Shown here piece after piece: positions 44,833 through 58,135 of a stretch of 64,000 nt of DNA. The position numbers and the translations under genes were made by a program. The stretch lies in contig JAPTHN010000004.1 in NCBI GenBank assembly GCA_026936325.1, positions 45,907,289 through 45,971,288 of the forward strand, in the 5' to 3' direction. Position 1 is the first letter of the stretch. Each line of letters starts with the position of its first letter. Origin of the DNA: Platynereis dumerilii (taxonomy: Eukaryota > Annelida > Polychaeta > Phyllodocida > Nereididae). The notes beneath the pieces were generated by a model. The model was not told where the DNA came from. It saw only the letters and a list, made by a program, of their open reading frames with translations, and made no database searches.

Positions 44833-45060
44833 ATGGCCTGGCAAGGGAAATGTTCAATAAGTAATAGACCAGTTTGTCATGTTAAAGAGCAGACTGTCAG
44901 AAGCAATAGAATTGCATGGCTGAGTATTGCTCCACGATTGAATTATTTGTGCGCGCAACGATCTGAATGTCACAGGCAATCGGGAAAATTAGGGTTGTAT
45001 GAGAAGAAGCAACGTGACACACTGTGACACATTTCGTAACACACCGTAAGATGAAAATAA

Positions 45061-48000
45061 ATGAGAAGCGGAATACATCCCGCAGATGAGCACTATTACT
45101 AAGCTGCATATTGGTCCCTTGGGCGTCGCAAATTGGGCTAAATGATATATCATGGCATTGTGCATGCTTAGGGTCTTTCATATTGTTTTCTATGAAAAGA
45201 GTTGTATGGAACCATCTTGTCCGACCACATACTATGCAGTATAATACATGTATTATGATAACGATAAAGGTGCTGTTCCTTTTTAACTTTGACCAGTTAG
45301 GTTCAACGTGAAAGTCTCAGTACTTCGACACTCTTTTGTGAGTTTTTTTTTACTATTTTCCCAATGGATGAAGTTCAAATTATATGTTGCAATCAAGAAA
45401 ATGGAGGTTATTTCTAAATATGCTCTACTTTCTGGTTTTGAGACAAATAATTGAGGATACTGCACAATGAAAATAAACAATTACTGTTGCCCTTTCCTGG
45501 AAATTAATAATTTCCCTGTCGAGGTTAATTCCAACCCTTCAGATCCACACTGTATGCCATCTACATAGTTAAAGGGAAAGTGGGTCAGATTTTACTCATC
45601 TAGGAACTCTTCGACAGAGCCTGTTTGCAGAACATGGCCACTAATTAGCTCCTAAAGTTACTAAATCTAACATCTGGTCTGTGTTAAAATGAACAGACAT
45701 CTCGTTTGGGCATGTACAAGCTGTGAGATCTCTGGAAAGTTTCCCTTATAAACAGATATAAACAAAATTCCACACAAGAGATAGTGAGAACACATGCTAC
45801 TTCAGCCATTTCCTCAAATTGATGGGGTTTTACAGTCCGGGAAAGACCAATGATTACATTCAGCCGTTTGAAGGCATCAATGATGTCACTAAAGGTCTTA
45901 ACTTTTACCTTAAAGTTAAGTGGCCATTTTGTCATAAGAAGACATGCGAATTTGGAAAAATGGAGATTTATCGATTTAACTGGTACTAAAAGGAAACAGC
46001 TCTTCGATGAACCTACCCCATATTACCCATGACACAGAGAATCTGATGTTGAGCACAGAAAACGTGCATCTTATTTCATTGAGGACACTAATTCACACAC
46101 AATACCATACATGTATATAAACAAGCAGGAATTGACTTATTCTGTTTTAGTATAGAACCCTAACTAATATATATCAGACTTAAGGTTTACATCATACACA
46201 ATTATAAAATAAACATACCTCCAGTGATGTTAGAGCTAAGCCAGCTCAAAGCAAAATTAAAAGATATTCTACACAAGAGATGTCCTATAAAGTCTTCACT
46301 GACATTGGTAATTCCAGTTTGCATTGTTGTGAGTAATATAACATTAAAGACAATGAGGAGAATTGATTGTAAACCACTCTGGATCAAGGACCTCGTAATT
46401 TCTTGGCACCGCTGGCCTTTGGCCCCAGGCGGCCATTGTATGTGCCAAGGGTCGTGACGTCTCGCACATAAAACGAGCAAAAAAAGACAATTTTCTAAAA
46501 TATTAGCCAAGCCCGTCATACATTATTCACAGTCAGTCAAGTTGAGTCAGGTACAAATTGGAGCTATACTTTAAAGCATCTTAAAAGTTGGAGGTAACTT
46601 TAGATTGCTTTGGAATTGTCAAGTTAGCTGCTGTTGAAGAAAGCTGAGACTTATATGGAACTTGAAGTAAGTTTTAAAGTTTTTATTTAAAGTTGTATAT
46701 AAGCTTATTTTGTATATGAGTATATGTGTGTTTACTATTTTCTAATTTAACTTCCTTTTTTACATCAAGTTCTATTATTCACTTACCCAGAATTTTGTCT
46801 GACACTATAGTATCAATGATTCATTTTGTCAAGGTCATGTATATATTAGATATGGAATATGCAATATCATATATGCTAAAACATGGAGCTTTTAAAAATG
46901 TGCTGACCTTCATTATTCCGCATATTCTTTGGTGCCAAATTTCACTCGTCAACTGAAATGGAAAAAAATACACTGTTATTCAAAGTACAAAAACACCGCT
47001 TTTAGTAAAATACAAATCAATTTTTGGAATTATTAATTGGAAGATTGAGCAGAACAAAGACAAAGACCCATGCTCTATACTTGTTTACTTGATACAGTAA
47101 CTTTTTGTTTAAAGTTTCAGTTACTGCTGCAGGTCACAAAAGGTCACGTGACCTTTGCAAAATGATGTCAGCTCTCAGAGACCCAACATACATTGCTGTC
47201 ATTGCAAGAGAAGATCTGGGTTTGGCAGAGACAGCACCAAAAGAGTGAAGGCAAAGGAAGAAGCAATCTGCTTTAAGAGCATACCCTCTTTGCCATAGTA
47301 CAAAACCATGCACTGGCAGAGTGCACCTTATTCGGTACACCCCATTCAGTCCGGTTAGTCCGTTGCTGCTCAGCCCTGCTCTCTGTTGACATTTAAGGTC
47401 AGTCATCAAGCGGAATCCAATTTACTAGTGCCCTAAAGGACAAGGTCTGTACTTAATTTGCGAAAGGACAGTTTCGAAGGAGGGTATTTTAATCTCTCTG
47501 CCTCAATTAGATTGCTGGCGACTCGGAGCAAGCGACTACTATATTTGCCAAGGTCACTGTCGAGTGGACCCTGAAAGGGTTTAACTGATGCGGAATGAGT
47601 TGTTCGTTTGTTTATTGGGTGGTATTCTTAGCTGCTTTGGCTTTTCTGACCAATGTACTCTTAGGGCAAAAGGGTCAGTGGAGACATCCCAAGTGAATCA
47701 CCTTGTGTGAATAATCTGACAGGAGAAAACCTCAATCGAAGCGGCCAAGCAGTTTTGTAGTTCTATGCCAAAACAATTATTTTTGAATATTTTGTCAGAT
47801 TGACGTAGCTATTTGGATGAGATTTTATAACAAGTTTGATGCAGAAACAGTCATGCATAGGAAAGATACACAGAAGAGCCTGCATCTTTCTGAGGCTGTG
47901 GGCTTTAATAAAATTCATCAGGTTGTATAGTAGTATGTTGTTGCACAATGAAGGGGCAGATCGGGAAAATTTCGGTGCAGGATCCATTGGAGTATCGTGT

Positions 48001-48299
48001 CGCGGAACGCATTTAGTCCAAGACAAAAAACGAATCACCTGCTGTATAATGACTAATTAGCATGTAAAACTATTGAAAAATCACATCTGATGGGCGGGGG
48101 ATGCATCTTACCAATCCCTCCTCTTGAATCCTCTCCTGCCTGGGTTATAATTGATCTCTTCTATATAGCAAAATAAAACTGTATTTTATTGAAATGACCT
48201 AAGTGAAATACTCTTTCAAACACAACAAAATAAACTTGCTTCAACTACTCAAAGGTTGCTGGTGCGCTTTTACGAAACATCCAACTGATTCTTTCCTTG
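45061..48299. other. No gene recognised
   Basis: About 3.2 kb of unique-looking DNA. GC is a little higher at 46395-46470 (with TGACGTC at 46456-46462, a CRE-like core) and at 47120-47600. Open frames on both strands are short and unrecognised, and no RNA gene is seen. Confidence 0.5.
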
Positions 48300-48600
48300 C
48301 AATGAATAACGAGATTACACGGCAGTTATAATTCGCTACGAGCGTGAAGAAGGCAATATGTCACGGAGCGGCAAGTTCGCCCAGCAAAATGAGATCTAAT
48401 TTAAATTCATGAAGATTTCAGAAGCTGCAAAATAAGCATGAGGCATGCTGTAGGTAAAATAGGCTGAAATTGATTTCCTTAATGACATCAATTATGTTCT
48501 TAAGTTAGAGCAGCCCGAGTAATTCCAAGATGGATGGCGCTATTAAGTTACGGGACTCATTAGCCGCATATTAATATGTGTGAGCAAATCTTGATAATTA
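48300..48600. promoter_or_regulatory. Candidate conserved non-coding element
   Basis: Dense in homeodomain-like cores (TTATAATTCG, AATTTAAATTC, GATAATTATG, TTTAATCAACG) and in unusually high-complexity, CpG-containing sequence (GCTACGAGCGTGAAG, GTCACGGAGCGGCAAG) against an AT-rich background. It has no long frame. Only comparison with a related genome could show constraint. Confidence 0.25.
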
Positions 48601-49549
48601 TGTTTAATCAACGACCCGCCTTCCTCTCCGCAAGCCATGCATCTTATATCGTTATTTTACCAAGATCTATTCCATCATTCGAGAGGTTTTGTACTTCATA
48701 TTCCCTAATGTTACCGAAACTATGTTCAATGAGATTAAATAGGAAATTTTTCTATTTCAAATCCAAAACCATTATTCATCTTCACACGCAGCTAAAATTT
48801 AGTTATAAGTTGACGCCTGGAGAATAAAGCAGTGCGACTTATACATAATCGAGAATATTGCTCATCATTCATCAATGAAAGTCCATATTCCAAGAAAAGT
48901 GTCATTTTAAAATACAACTTCCATTGTTGCTCAATGCTCATCAAAGAATTGCATGATTATACTGACTCTTCCAACTATCAAGGCAGCATTGTTTGCTGGT
49001 AAAGATCCAGTCTTTTTGAAGGACAAGGTTTTGATGCATGCAATATACTTTACTATGCAACTAATGTAGTACTTGTTAGTCAACATTTGCACATTAATTA
49101 TTCACAAAGCAAACTCAATTTCACTTCAACAGAATCTGTATAACCACCTCCATGAATGCCAGACACCAAATGTTGATTCGAAAGTTTTTTTATGTGTATT
49201 GTACATTCCATACAGCCAAACAGTTGTCAGAGAAAAGCTCCTGAAAATTAACATTGATTGTACAAAATGGATTTCTGGCAGCCACATATCTTTTCTCTAA
49301 AGAAGACGAATTTGGTATAGAGAAAATCTCTTTTTTTTCTATCAAGCTCCAATCTAGTTATAAATACAGACTGGTCCGGAATGATACAGAGACACTTTAT
49401 TGATTCCAATGCCTTTAAGCAAAAAAGAACTTTTTTGAGGCAGCAAACAGAGATACAATATTTACTTGGCAATGTGGAGAAATGATAAAGAAAAGAAAAT
49501 CAAATAAATGATGCAAAAGGCACCAAGGCATGTGTATAATTGATGGATG
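48601..49549. other. No gene recognised
   Basis: AT-rich unique sequence without a supported feature. Confidence 0.5.
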
Positions 49550-49747
49550 GATGAATGATTGGAGCTTTATGTCCTGTATTTATGCACTAGATAGGATAAT
49601 TAGGACAGGTGGGGAATCCAGCAATGAGGCGAAGGATGAATGAAACAGCCATCCATCATAGGCTCAGGTGACCTGGCAAGAGCTGGATTCGAACCCTGGA
49701 CCCAGCGATTGGCAGCCTAGCACGATACCACTAGACCAGCCATCCCC
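49550..49747 (-). mobile_element. tRNA-derived SINE, full-length copy
   Basis: The minus strand starts GGGGGATGGCTGGTCTAGTG, with B box GGTTCGAATCC, and continues into the shared body to TACAGGACATAAAGCTCC and an ATC-rich tail. Same family as 19381-19584. Confidence 0.85.
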
Positions 49748-49784
49748 CTAAGACGTGGGTATAAGGTGTGCATTCTACCAAGCA

Positions 49785-49955
49785 CTCTAGCCAAAAATAA
49801 CTCTCATGCAAAACCTTATTGTTTTTTGGGCTTGTCCTCCATATCATTCAAATGCAAGTTTGTGGAAATACCATACAGCTGTATTGTCATGAATGGTGCA
49901 TGTTTTGAGGAAAACCAAACCTCTAAGCACCATCATGGTTGTTTAAAAATGCATT
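49785..49955. repeat. Dispersed repeat shared with 15045-15205
   Basis: Includes CTGTATTGTCATGAATGGTG and GAGGAAAACCAAACCTCTAA in the same order as the first copy. Family unknown. Confidence 0.5.
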
Positions 49956-50069
49956 TGAAATTTTTAAAAACCTATATTTTGTCCAAATTGCATCAAAAAG
50001 AGCAAGAGTGCCGCGAGACACATTTGAATCACTGGAATCTTGATTTGATGGTGCGTCCCTCTGTAATCT

Positions 50070-50260
50070 GTATGACCTGTATTTATGCTCTTAGACTGAT
50101 TAGGACAGGAGGAGGACACAGGAAGGAGGTTAGGGATGTGAATCGGCTGTTATATAAATTATATCCAGGTGACTCAGATGGAGCTGAAATCGGACCTGAG
50201 ACCTTGTGATTGGAAGCTCAAAGTGCCAAAACTGTGCTGACCCATGCACCTCCCTTGCCT
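50070..50260 (-). mobile_element. Diverged tRNA-derived SINE relic
   Basis: Keeps body words CCTGTATTTATGCTCTTAG, GATTAGGACAGGAGGAGGAC and a decayed tRNA-like head. Clearly older than the other copies. Confidence 0.6.
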
Positions 50261-50840
50261 CATATGGTATAATCTTGACTATTCTATCACTAAAGGCGAA
50301 GAAAAGAAGGCTATACAGAAAAGTTTAAAAAGATACCAAAAAGGAGGTCAATTGCAAGTAGCAGGTCTTCTTCTAAAGTATTGATTAGACCTAAATGTTG
50401 TCAGAGAGACACAGTGACAACATAGCAGCCTGATGGACCAGTACAGTAAATGGGTGAAGTAACGGTATCCTGGGAACAGTACCATACAATGTGCTTACTA
50501 AAAGTCCTGAGTTCAATTCTAGAGAATCGATCTACCTTACCGATCCTTTGGAACAACATTTAAGCATGTAATGTTGTATAATTAAGACATTAAATCACAA
50601 AATCCCTAGTATGTCAATGCGTATTTTTGGTATTTATAAGTAAAATATCCACATGTGAAGAATTTTACATAGGTGTACCACATACAGACTTTTTGGGAAG
50701 GTAAGCAACATAGATCTACCTATAGAAGCAAGAACAGTAAAATACACAGTAACTCTAACACATTCAGGTCTCCATGAAGCTTCCAAGCCCGGGACACATT
50801 TCACTGCGTAAGCCTCATTTCTGTTTCAATTCCAGAGGTA
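50261..50840. other. No gene recognised
   Basis: Unique AT-rich sequence. Nothing supported. Confidence 0.5.
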
Positions 50841-50884
50841 AGCTTGAAATCAAGCTGAGATTCAGCAGACATCTCGCCTTGGAT

Positions 50885-50935
50885 TGAATTAGACTTCGCT
50901 GATGCCAAATTAGACATCCGCACTAATTAGACGCA
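50885..50935. promoter_or_regulatory. Three AATTAGAC motifs within 46 bp
   Basis: AATTAGAC occurs at 50887-50894, 50908-50915 and 50925-50932, in CpG-containing, high-complexity sequence. TAATTAG is a homeodomain-type core; a regulatory role is inference. Confidence 0.3.
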
Positions 50936-51620
50936 GTATCAATGACAAATGCACTGCTTTCGTAGGCGTACCACAGAAAACAACTTCCACAATGTTTCAG
51001 ATAGGCATTATACATAGTTTCTCAGAGTCAAATATGTGCCTTAACAAAGCTTTCAGCCAATTATCCGATGTCGAATAATGCAGACTGCAGAGTGAGGACA
51101 AACCCACATTGGTTGCACAATTTAGTCACATGATCTAGTACTGGTACTGCCACACACTTTGGTTACTTTTGTTCACATATCCAGCTGAAACAAAGATGCT
51201 TCTTTTTCTATTTCATCTGATGACGATAATGATATGTATTATTTAACTATTATGTCTCAAAAGACATACTTTGTATTATGTGAGTTATATCACATTCTGT
51301 TTCAAAATGAATTTCTGGTAGAAATAAAGGATCTGATGACTCAGTAATCATTGGTATTGGTTGGTACCAGCAAAGTTGGACAATGGACATATTTGTTTAG
51401 TATCAATAACTGAATGAGGAAGGACAATGCTCACACAATTAAAAAAAATTCTGGAATCTACATGTACTATCGTTTATTATCAATACCTGATGCAGTAAAG
51501 ACACAAGAACAGCTGTTTACTGTCAAACGCAGTATCAACTTATCAAGCATCTTCATTTTATCACAACACTAACAGCACTCCGCTGTGGCAGTAGCAAGGT
51601 TTCTGGGAAGCAGCAGCTGT
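50936..51620. other. No gene recognised
   Basis: AT-rich sequence without a supported feature. Confidence 0.5.
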
Positions 51621-51624
51621 CGAT

Positions 51625-51668
51625 GGCAACCACCCGTATCCCTGGCAACCATCCGTATCCCTGGCAAG
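51625..51668. promoter_or_regulatory. 19-bp repeat with RFX-like half sites
   Basis: GGCAAC at 51625 and 51644, and GGCAAG at 51663, are exactly 19 bp apart, joined by CCGTATCCCT. GGCAAC is the RFX/X-box half site; the facing half (GTATCC) is only partly conserved. CpG-rich DNA follows to about 51840 with an unrecognised 81-codon frame from 51623. Confidence 0.35.
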
Positions 51669-51869
51669 TGCTTCCCGGTCAAGTTATCACTTCCGGCAAA
51701 AGCAACAGGCCACAAGTCGGGTCACGTGGCGGCCATGAATTATCGAAGAGGAAAGTGCTAGCTCGCAACAGGCCCTCGCAGCGGGTCTTCGCTAAGGGTG
51801 GCCATGAGAAATATCAACAACGCCAAGATAGTACAGCGCAGGAATGCATAAGAAAAAATTATGTGTAGC

Positions 51870-53980
51870 AGTTAGTAAGGTTGGTCTGGAAAGAGCAGCC
51901 ATTTATGGCAGGTACCTGCCACTGATGAAACTGAAAGTTCTAAAGTATAATGGCAAACAAATTGATAGGCGACTCATTGGGGGATTAATGAATTATTCTT
52001 GATCCTCTAAATTTATATGCAAACAAGACCAAAATGGGAGCAAAGGCTCCAGAAGACACTAAGCCTTGGAGGTTCCATCTAAGTAAGCAAGAGATAATGC
52101 AGTCCTGTGTTATAAATTCTTGCCTATTTTAAGTTAAATATAATAATTTTATGATTTTATGATATGTAATAAGCAAGGAAACATATAAAAACACTGGTGA
52201 AATTAATAGGATTGGAGACTACAAATATGTGCTTTTACTCAAGGTGATGAATGATGATCCAACTGATTGATTGACTCTTATATACCCTTTTCATTATCAT
52301 TATCACATGTTTTTGTGTTGTTTTTTTTTATGGCTCAGCAGCACCTTAGTGGGCTATATCGAGACAGGCGATCGCCGTATGATGATGAGATGAGAAGACT
52401 TGGAGTCTGGCACATACCCTATTAATTCAGGGATGCCCAGGGTCTTTCAGTTGCCCCAGCATAGAATACTGGATACAACCCGCCTCCATTTAATGTCCCA
52501 AGGGCTCGGACTAAAGTGAGTTCCCTATCATTATCACATCTCCCTCCATCTGTAGCAGGTATATATAACAGCAGTATCAATGCTTCATATAAACTGCCTT
52601 AGAGTCATCAAACAGCCTTAAATCAACAAAAAACCTTCAAAAACACATCAGAAATCATGAGACTAGAAGCCATCAATATCAGTAGCCTTCTCCTTGTTAC
52701 TAGACATGCTACAGACTCCATTAATTAACTTCAATCAGATTTCAAGTTTGTGATCTGGGCTTTATAATTGGGATCCTTTCTTCATTACATTCAGTAATCT
52801 GACTATCATAAAGAGATTTTTGTTTCGATTGTTTTTGGAATGAGATGACTTTAATATTAAACAACTCCGGATACTCTGGAGTTTGATATAATTTTTTACA
52901 AAGAGTCATTGGTGGTCTTTAAATATTACTCTCATTCATGATGTAAATTTACTGTCTGTTATAACTTCAGTAGCCCATAGCTACTCACAAACTGGATGAC
53001 AAGCCAACTTGGCCACAAACCCAACTGAAGGACACCTGGCAGAAAAAACTAGATGACAAGAAATTCACAGATGATCTCTTCGAATACAATGCGCCTGACA
53101 ACAATACTTTCGTACCCGGGTACAAACATATTATACCAGGATAGGGGATTCTGACAGCTTTTATCTAGACACATATCAACTAATCAAAGTTTACTCATAC
53201 GAAGATCCTGAATCATTCCCATAAAACGATGCTTGCACAAAAGAAATAATTTAACATTTAAGAAAATAATGAAAGGACAGCTGTACAATAACGGAGTACA
53301 TATATGATGCAGATGAGATGACATTAGATGGCAAATTATTTTACTCACATAAAATAAAGAGGGTATCATTGGACAGTTTTTGCAGTCTAAATTAGTTTAT
53401 CACATTGCAGTAGCCGTATCATTGTGTTTGTCCCAACGAAAATCACGATAAACTAACTTGTCTATCGACCCTAAATAATCTCTCACAATGGCAAACAACT
53501 ATTTTTGTTTTTTCAAATTAAATTTAAGTGAAGAAGCAATTCAACCTGGTCAAACATAAGTGTATGGCAATACTTACATGCAGGCTATACACAATCTGAA
53601 CGGTGGCTGAGTTTGTTTCCCAATAATTTAGGTGAAGTCGATTTTAGTGCTTTAATGTTGAACATTTATATTCAATCAAAACTAACATCTGTTGATTTGC
53701 ATCCAAATGTCATTAGAAAAATCTGTTACAATTCTGGAGTGAATAAAAACAAATTCTGAGATTCCCTATTCTCTGCCCACAACTTACTGTACAGTGAACG
53801 TCCTAAGGACTGATCCATGATAAACTAGAGGTGTTTTGGAACCTGACGTCGTCTTATTTTCGACCTATTTAATTTGGTTATAACAGCCCAACAGACCTTC
53901 TAATTGGCTGTGAAACTACCTATGCCATGCTAAAGTATATGTGGCAATGTACACATGGTCTCTCAACCAATGAGAGGTAA
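51870..53980. other. No gene recognised
   Basis: Mostly AT-rich unique sequence. A GC-richer patch at 52330-52530 (GACAGGCGATCGCCGTATGATG ... TGCCCAGGGTCTTTCAGTTG) looks unlike its surroundings but matches nothing I can name. Confidence 0.45.
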
Positions 53981-54209
53981 TGAGGCTCTGGATGGGGCTT
54001 TGCGTCCCCCTGTCCCTCTGCAATTTTACTTTTGAAATCCCCGTCCCTTTGCAATTTTTCCAATTGAATTTTGAATTCCCTGTCCCTCAGCTCTAAAAAG
54101 GGTTTTGTGTCCCCCATGTCCCTTGGCCATTTTACTTTTGAATTCCTTCTCCCTTGGCCATATATTTTTTGAATTCCCTGTCCCCCATAACCCCACATCC
54201 AGAGCCTCA
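53981..54209. mobile_element. 229-bp inverted-repeat element with internal 45-bp repeats
   Basis: Left TGAGGCTCTGGATGGGG and right end (reverse complement TGAGGCTCTGGATGTGGGG) pair. Inside, four to five CCCTGTCCCT...TTTTGAATT units of about 40-50 bp make open frames on the minus strand by repetition. ACCAAT occurs near both ends (53966 and 54209) and may mark a target duplication if the true left end lies a little further out. Confidence 0.65.
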
Positions 54210-57200
54210 CCAATAGCAGGACTCATTCATCAAATGATTTATGCACACATCACTTTGAAGGCAAATCAGTCCTTTTGACTCCAGCTGTAACTGTCTGAGT
54301 GCACCTGCCCCAAATGCACTAAAGCTGAATCAGTCCATACCAATGAGGAAACCATCATTCACTCTATCTACTCATGACTTGTCCCTTTTGTTCTGCTGAT
54401 GATATCACACAATGATGACGTCAACACATAATGGCTGTCCCGAACTATTGTACACACACAAATAGAGGTCAATGTAACCATATCATGATAGGTCCATGAT
54501 TCTCTAAACCACCTAAAAATTCGCTGTGATAAGCCTGCAGTGATACAATGTATTGTGTTTGTAAGCTGTGACACACAATCTCACATGAACCATTAAAGGT
54601 ACATGCCATATTGTTTTTGCAATATGAAAAACTGCATGAAAATTAAAATAGACTTTTTTCATTTTCCAAAATATGGTCATGTTGCCACAGAAAGGTCAAA
54701 TTCTGTATTAAAAAGATCAGCAAAAAAAGGAACTATACCTTCAAGGAATGTTTTCAAAATATTTTTCAAACACAACTACACAAGCCAAAACATTCAAAGG
54801 ATCTCAAAATTGAAAATTCGATTTCCAACAAAGTCAACTGTGCCTTTTGGCAAAATCCTTGCAAAGTGTCCTTCATGTGCTAAATGGTACAACACTTTTT
54901 AAAGTCCTATCTTTTGCTTTCGGTATAGGAAAAAGCAACACTTGCTCTTGATCTGGACTTCACATCTCCTCTGAAGGACACAAGTTCAGTTCGCAAGCAT
55001 AAAAAGTCCATGATCGAAAAAAATTGCTTGAATTTTAATCCGAACCCTTTGACGATATTTTGCTTTGTAGCCAAGACTTAAGGCCACACATCGTATTGAG
55101 GTGCAGAGAAGCATCTCGTAAGACAAAAATCCTTAAAGATTTGAAACGGCAGTCTGATAAAACATTTCAACAAGCCATGGATGAAGCGCAAGAATTCCAA
55201 AAATGTTACACAATATAAGTCACACAAATGATGAATGAAAACATCACAACATCAATAGAGAAAAACAATTTTACCAGAATAACTACATCATCACGAATGA
55301 TTCACGCCGCTACAGTTGCATTGATAAACTACTAAAGCTCAGATCAGAGCCATTGAGATAATCTAACAAAAGAAAACTTAATTTTTATCCAATTCTTCAT
55401 AGTCCTGAAAGGATTTCAGTTAACAATTCTGGAAAAAGTGCACATTTTTCAATCAAATTTGGTAGACTGAATGGTTCTTCAAGTTCTTTGAATTGTTCGG
55501 CTGTTCTCCTTCATTCCCTGAGTGATTACATCAATGCTATACTGTTTCTATTACTGTAGCATAAGATGTGTTCATATTGATTGATATATGTGTGTGTATT
55601 ATTGATGTTCTATGTTTTACTGTTTTATCATTATTTTATTATGGTGGTTTATTGTTTTATTGCAGTGTTTATGAACTCTTGTTTCATGAAAGTATTATTG
55701 TTTTATTGGTTTTATTATGTGTTAGCTCCCGGAGGGAATACCAGACTGCTTGTTTCATTTCCTGGCATGCAAGATATCAAGGATTTTGTGTGATAATTAT
55801 CTCTGGTTCTCTTTCTACATAAATAATGTAATACTTTCTGTCTGTATGTACCAATACCTTGATTTTCAGTATACATGCCTGAAGGAAGAAAAGTCAATGG
55901 TATCATTTTGCTTTAAAAATCTAAAATTCTCTCACAGTTTACACACTGTGAGATATTGATGGATGTGGTGCCACGTTTGCAAGCATATTAGTAGATAAGT
56001 GTAACTGTGAGAATTAAATGTGATTCAATAAAAAACAACATTTAGTGCAGAGTCACAAATTTATCTCCCTGAAAATTCAAATGTAAGAACAAGGGCTAAC
56101 AGAGATGAGAATGACACTGCCTTCAGCAGGTTTTGTGTAAAAACCTGTATGAAAAATTTCCTCATGCACATTTCGACATATCAAAGGAAGCCAAATATGA
56201 TATAAACATCATCAAAAAGAGAGAAGAAGTATCTAACGCAAAGCAATTTGGACTTCATTAAACACACTCTATGAACTGTTCATTGCAAAGCTATGCAGGC
56301 AAACCTGGAAGTTGGCTTCTTTGTGAATTTTCCATACATATTGGAGGCAAAGAACTATGCTTATGTAAGATATCAAAATCAAAGACATGAAGGTTTTTTG
56401 ATTGGTTTTTCCAATTGATGTAGGCCTAGGGAAGTACACTCTTGATCACAACAGTGGAATACCCTCAGGGTATATGGCAAACATAAAATTTGATTGTTGC
56501 AAAATTTGCATCTAGCAAGATCCATCCATTATAAAGGCTTATCTGGTAAGCCTACTGAATTCCTCTTTGAAAACAGGCACTTTGAATTTGTGTTTGCCAC
56601 AAATTGCCATATCCTTGTTCCACCACATTGTACATGTATCTCGGGCTGACGACAGACCTTCATGATCCGCTGCAGAATTTTCAAAGTTTTAAATATCTAA
56701 GCAAATGCAAACGTATACCTATTGCTTATCATAATCAAAAGCAAGAGTCACTTCAGTTACCAATGCAGCATATGTCTGCTATACAAATACAAGTGAGATA
56801 AGAACACCAATTTTGCTTCAGGAACATTGAATGAAAATTCAGAAGAAATTGGAAGGACAGGAATATATATAATTATTGTGACATCATATTTATACAAACT
56901 TGTTCCGAAGTACATCTCAATAAATATCGGAATAACAAACGGTAACAAGAAACCATTCTGTCTATTCATCATGAATCTCTTTCGGAGCTAAAATGCTTGC
57001 TCAAGATAGGTTGACTATATTTTTCCATTCACATTAACCTTGAATGCCATCAATCTGTGTCTGAGTGACATCGAATTAGCACCATTTGAAATTATATAGA
57101 GAAGGCCTATACTGACAAATGAAATGCCACTATTCCTTCGCAGTGGTCTCAGAAGGAGCCAGGGTATGCGACGACAGTTCAGAATCGATCCGCTAGCCCG

Positions 57201-57880
57201 GAATTTCAATACGGCACACCTGTTGTCTCTCAAGGAATTTTGTACCTCTTTTTTCCATACCATTACATCTTAAGATAGGAGAATAAAGGAACTTGCACAT
57301 CAAAGGAGAATTTGAAACACATTATGCTGTAAAAAACTGCAGTTGTTAGAACTTAGATTGCGGTTTGTGGAGAACCTAAATGAAAAACTCTTAAGGAAAC
57401 GAAACATTTTGATACGCAATTATCCAAGAGATATTTGAATGGTTTGAAATAAAGCAACTTGAAATGGAGTCTTCATCAACAGTAACAAACATAGAAACTT
57501 TTAAATGCCTGTGCCAAGGGAAAATCACAAGTTTTGCAAGCGTTCATTGAAAAATCCATGATCAGTCTGAAATATGTTATTGTCTTACATATTTTTAACA
57601 AATATTCAAGAAAGAATGTATTCAATACAGAGCATATTGGAAAGGTACAGATTTGATTAGTGACTGTAGTCACAATATGCCTGTGGCAGCTGTTCTGTGG
57701 CAGCTGACAGCCTTGCAAATTCCAAGCCAGGGTTTATTTAATAAGGTACATACAAGTCAGATGGTGCCTGGTTCTCTAGTGTCCTCTTGGTCCAGCCATG
57801 TGCGCGGTCCAACCCTGGTCCACAAAAAATAATGGCTGGACATCAACCACACTGAGCTGTCATAAAAAACCGGTCTAGTG
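54210..57880. other. No gene recognised
   Basis: About 3.7 kb of AT-rich sequence with short frames only. 55560-55830 (TTTTATTATGG repeats, then AGCTCCCGGAGGGAATACC) may be an old LINE 3' UTR, but the evidence is too thin to annotate as such. Confidence 0.45.
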
Positions 57881-58135
57881 CAAGTTGAATGCAGTCAAGA
57901 CCAGCGATTTTTTATTCAACTCATACAGGTGTCACAGGAATATATATTTTTCATAAAACAAAATTGTGGCATCGACTTAGTTTGAACCTTGTTTCAGATT
58001 ATTGTCATAGCTTTGGTGTTGCAGATTCATTGTGTAAGTTCCTATTTTCTATTGGTGTTTTAATTTTACAATTTGTTGTAGGCCTATGTTGAAGTGTAAT
58101 TGTATATTGTTTACCTACCAATAAATTCTAATTCT
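57881..58135 (+). mobile_element. LINE 3' end with CTAATT tail
   Basis: Ends CCAATAAATTCTAATTCTAA with three TTCTAA units (58122-58137), typical of CR1/L2-type tails. The left limit is uncertain and no recognisable coding part remains. Confidence 0.55.

Larger units (their letters stand above)
41441..45060. repeat. Large repeat unit 3 of 3
   Basis: Runs from AATTCACAGCCTGTTACGCAG (41520) through GGGTCAACTGAAGCCAAAAC (42036), the ACCTGGGGCCAG segment (43539), the ETS-like block (43745-43941) and the 343-bp block. It ends with a partial return of the unit start (GATCTGAATGTCACAGG, 44960) and stops near 45060. It contains a LINE tail inserted at 42950-43196. Confidence 0.85.

Noticed and set aside
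53920-54226. Minus-strand frames with repeated Gly-Gln-Gly and Lys-Phe-Lys
   Set aside because: Produced by the internal 45-bp repeats of the inverted-repeat element at 53981-54209.
54603-54902. 99-codon frame with a C..C motif near its end
   Set aside because: Lys/Phe-rich composition as expected from AT-rich DNA, with no recognisable domain.
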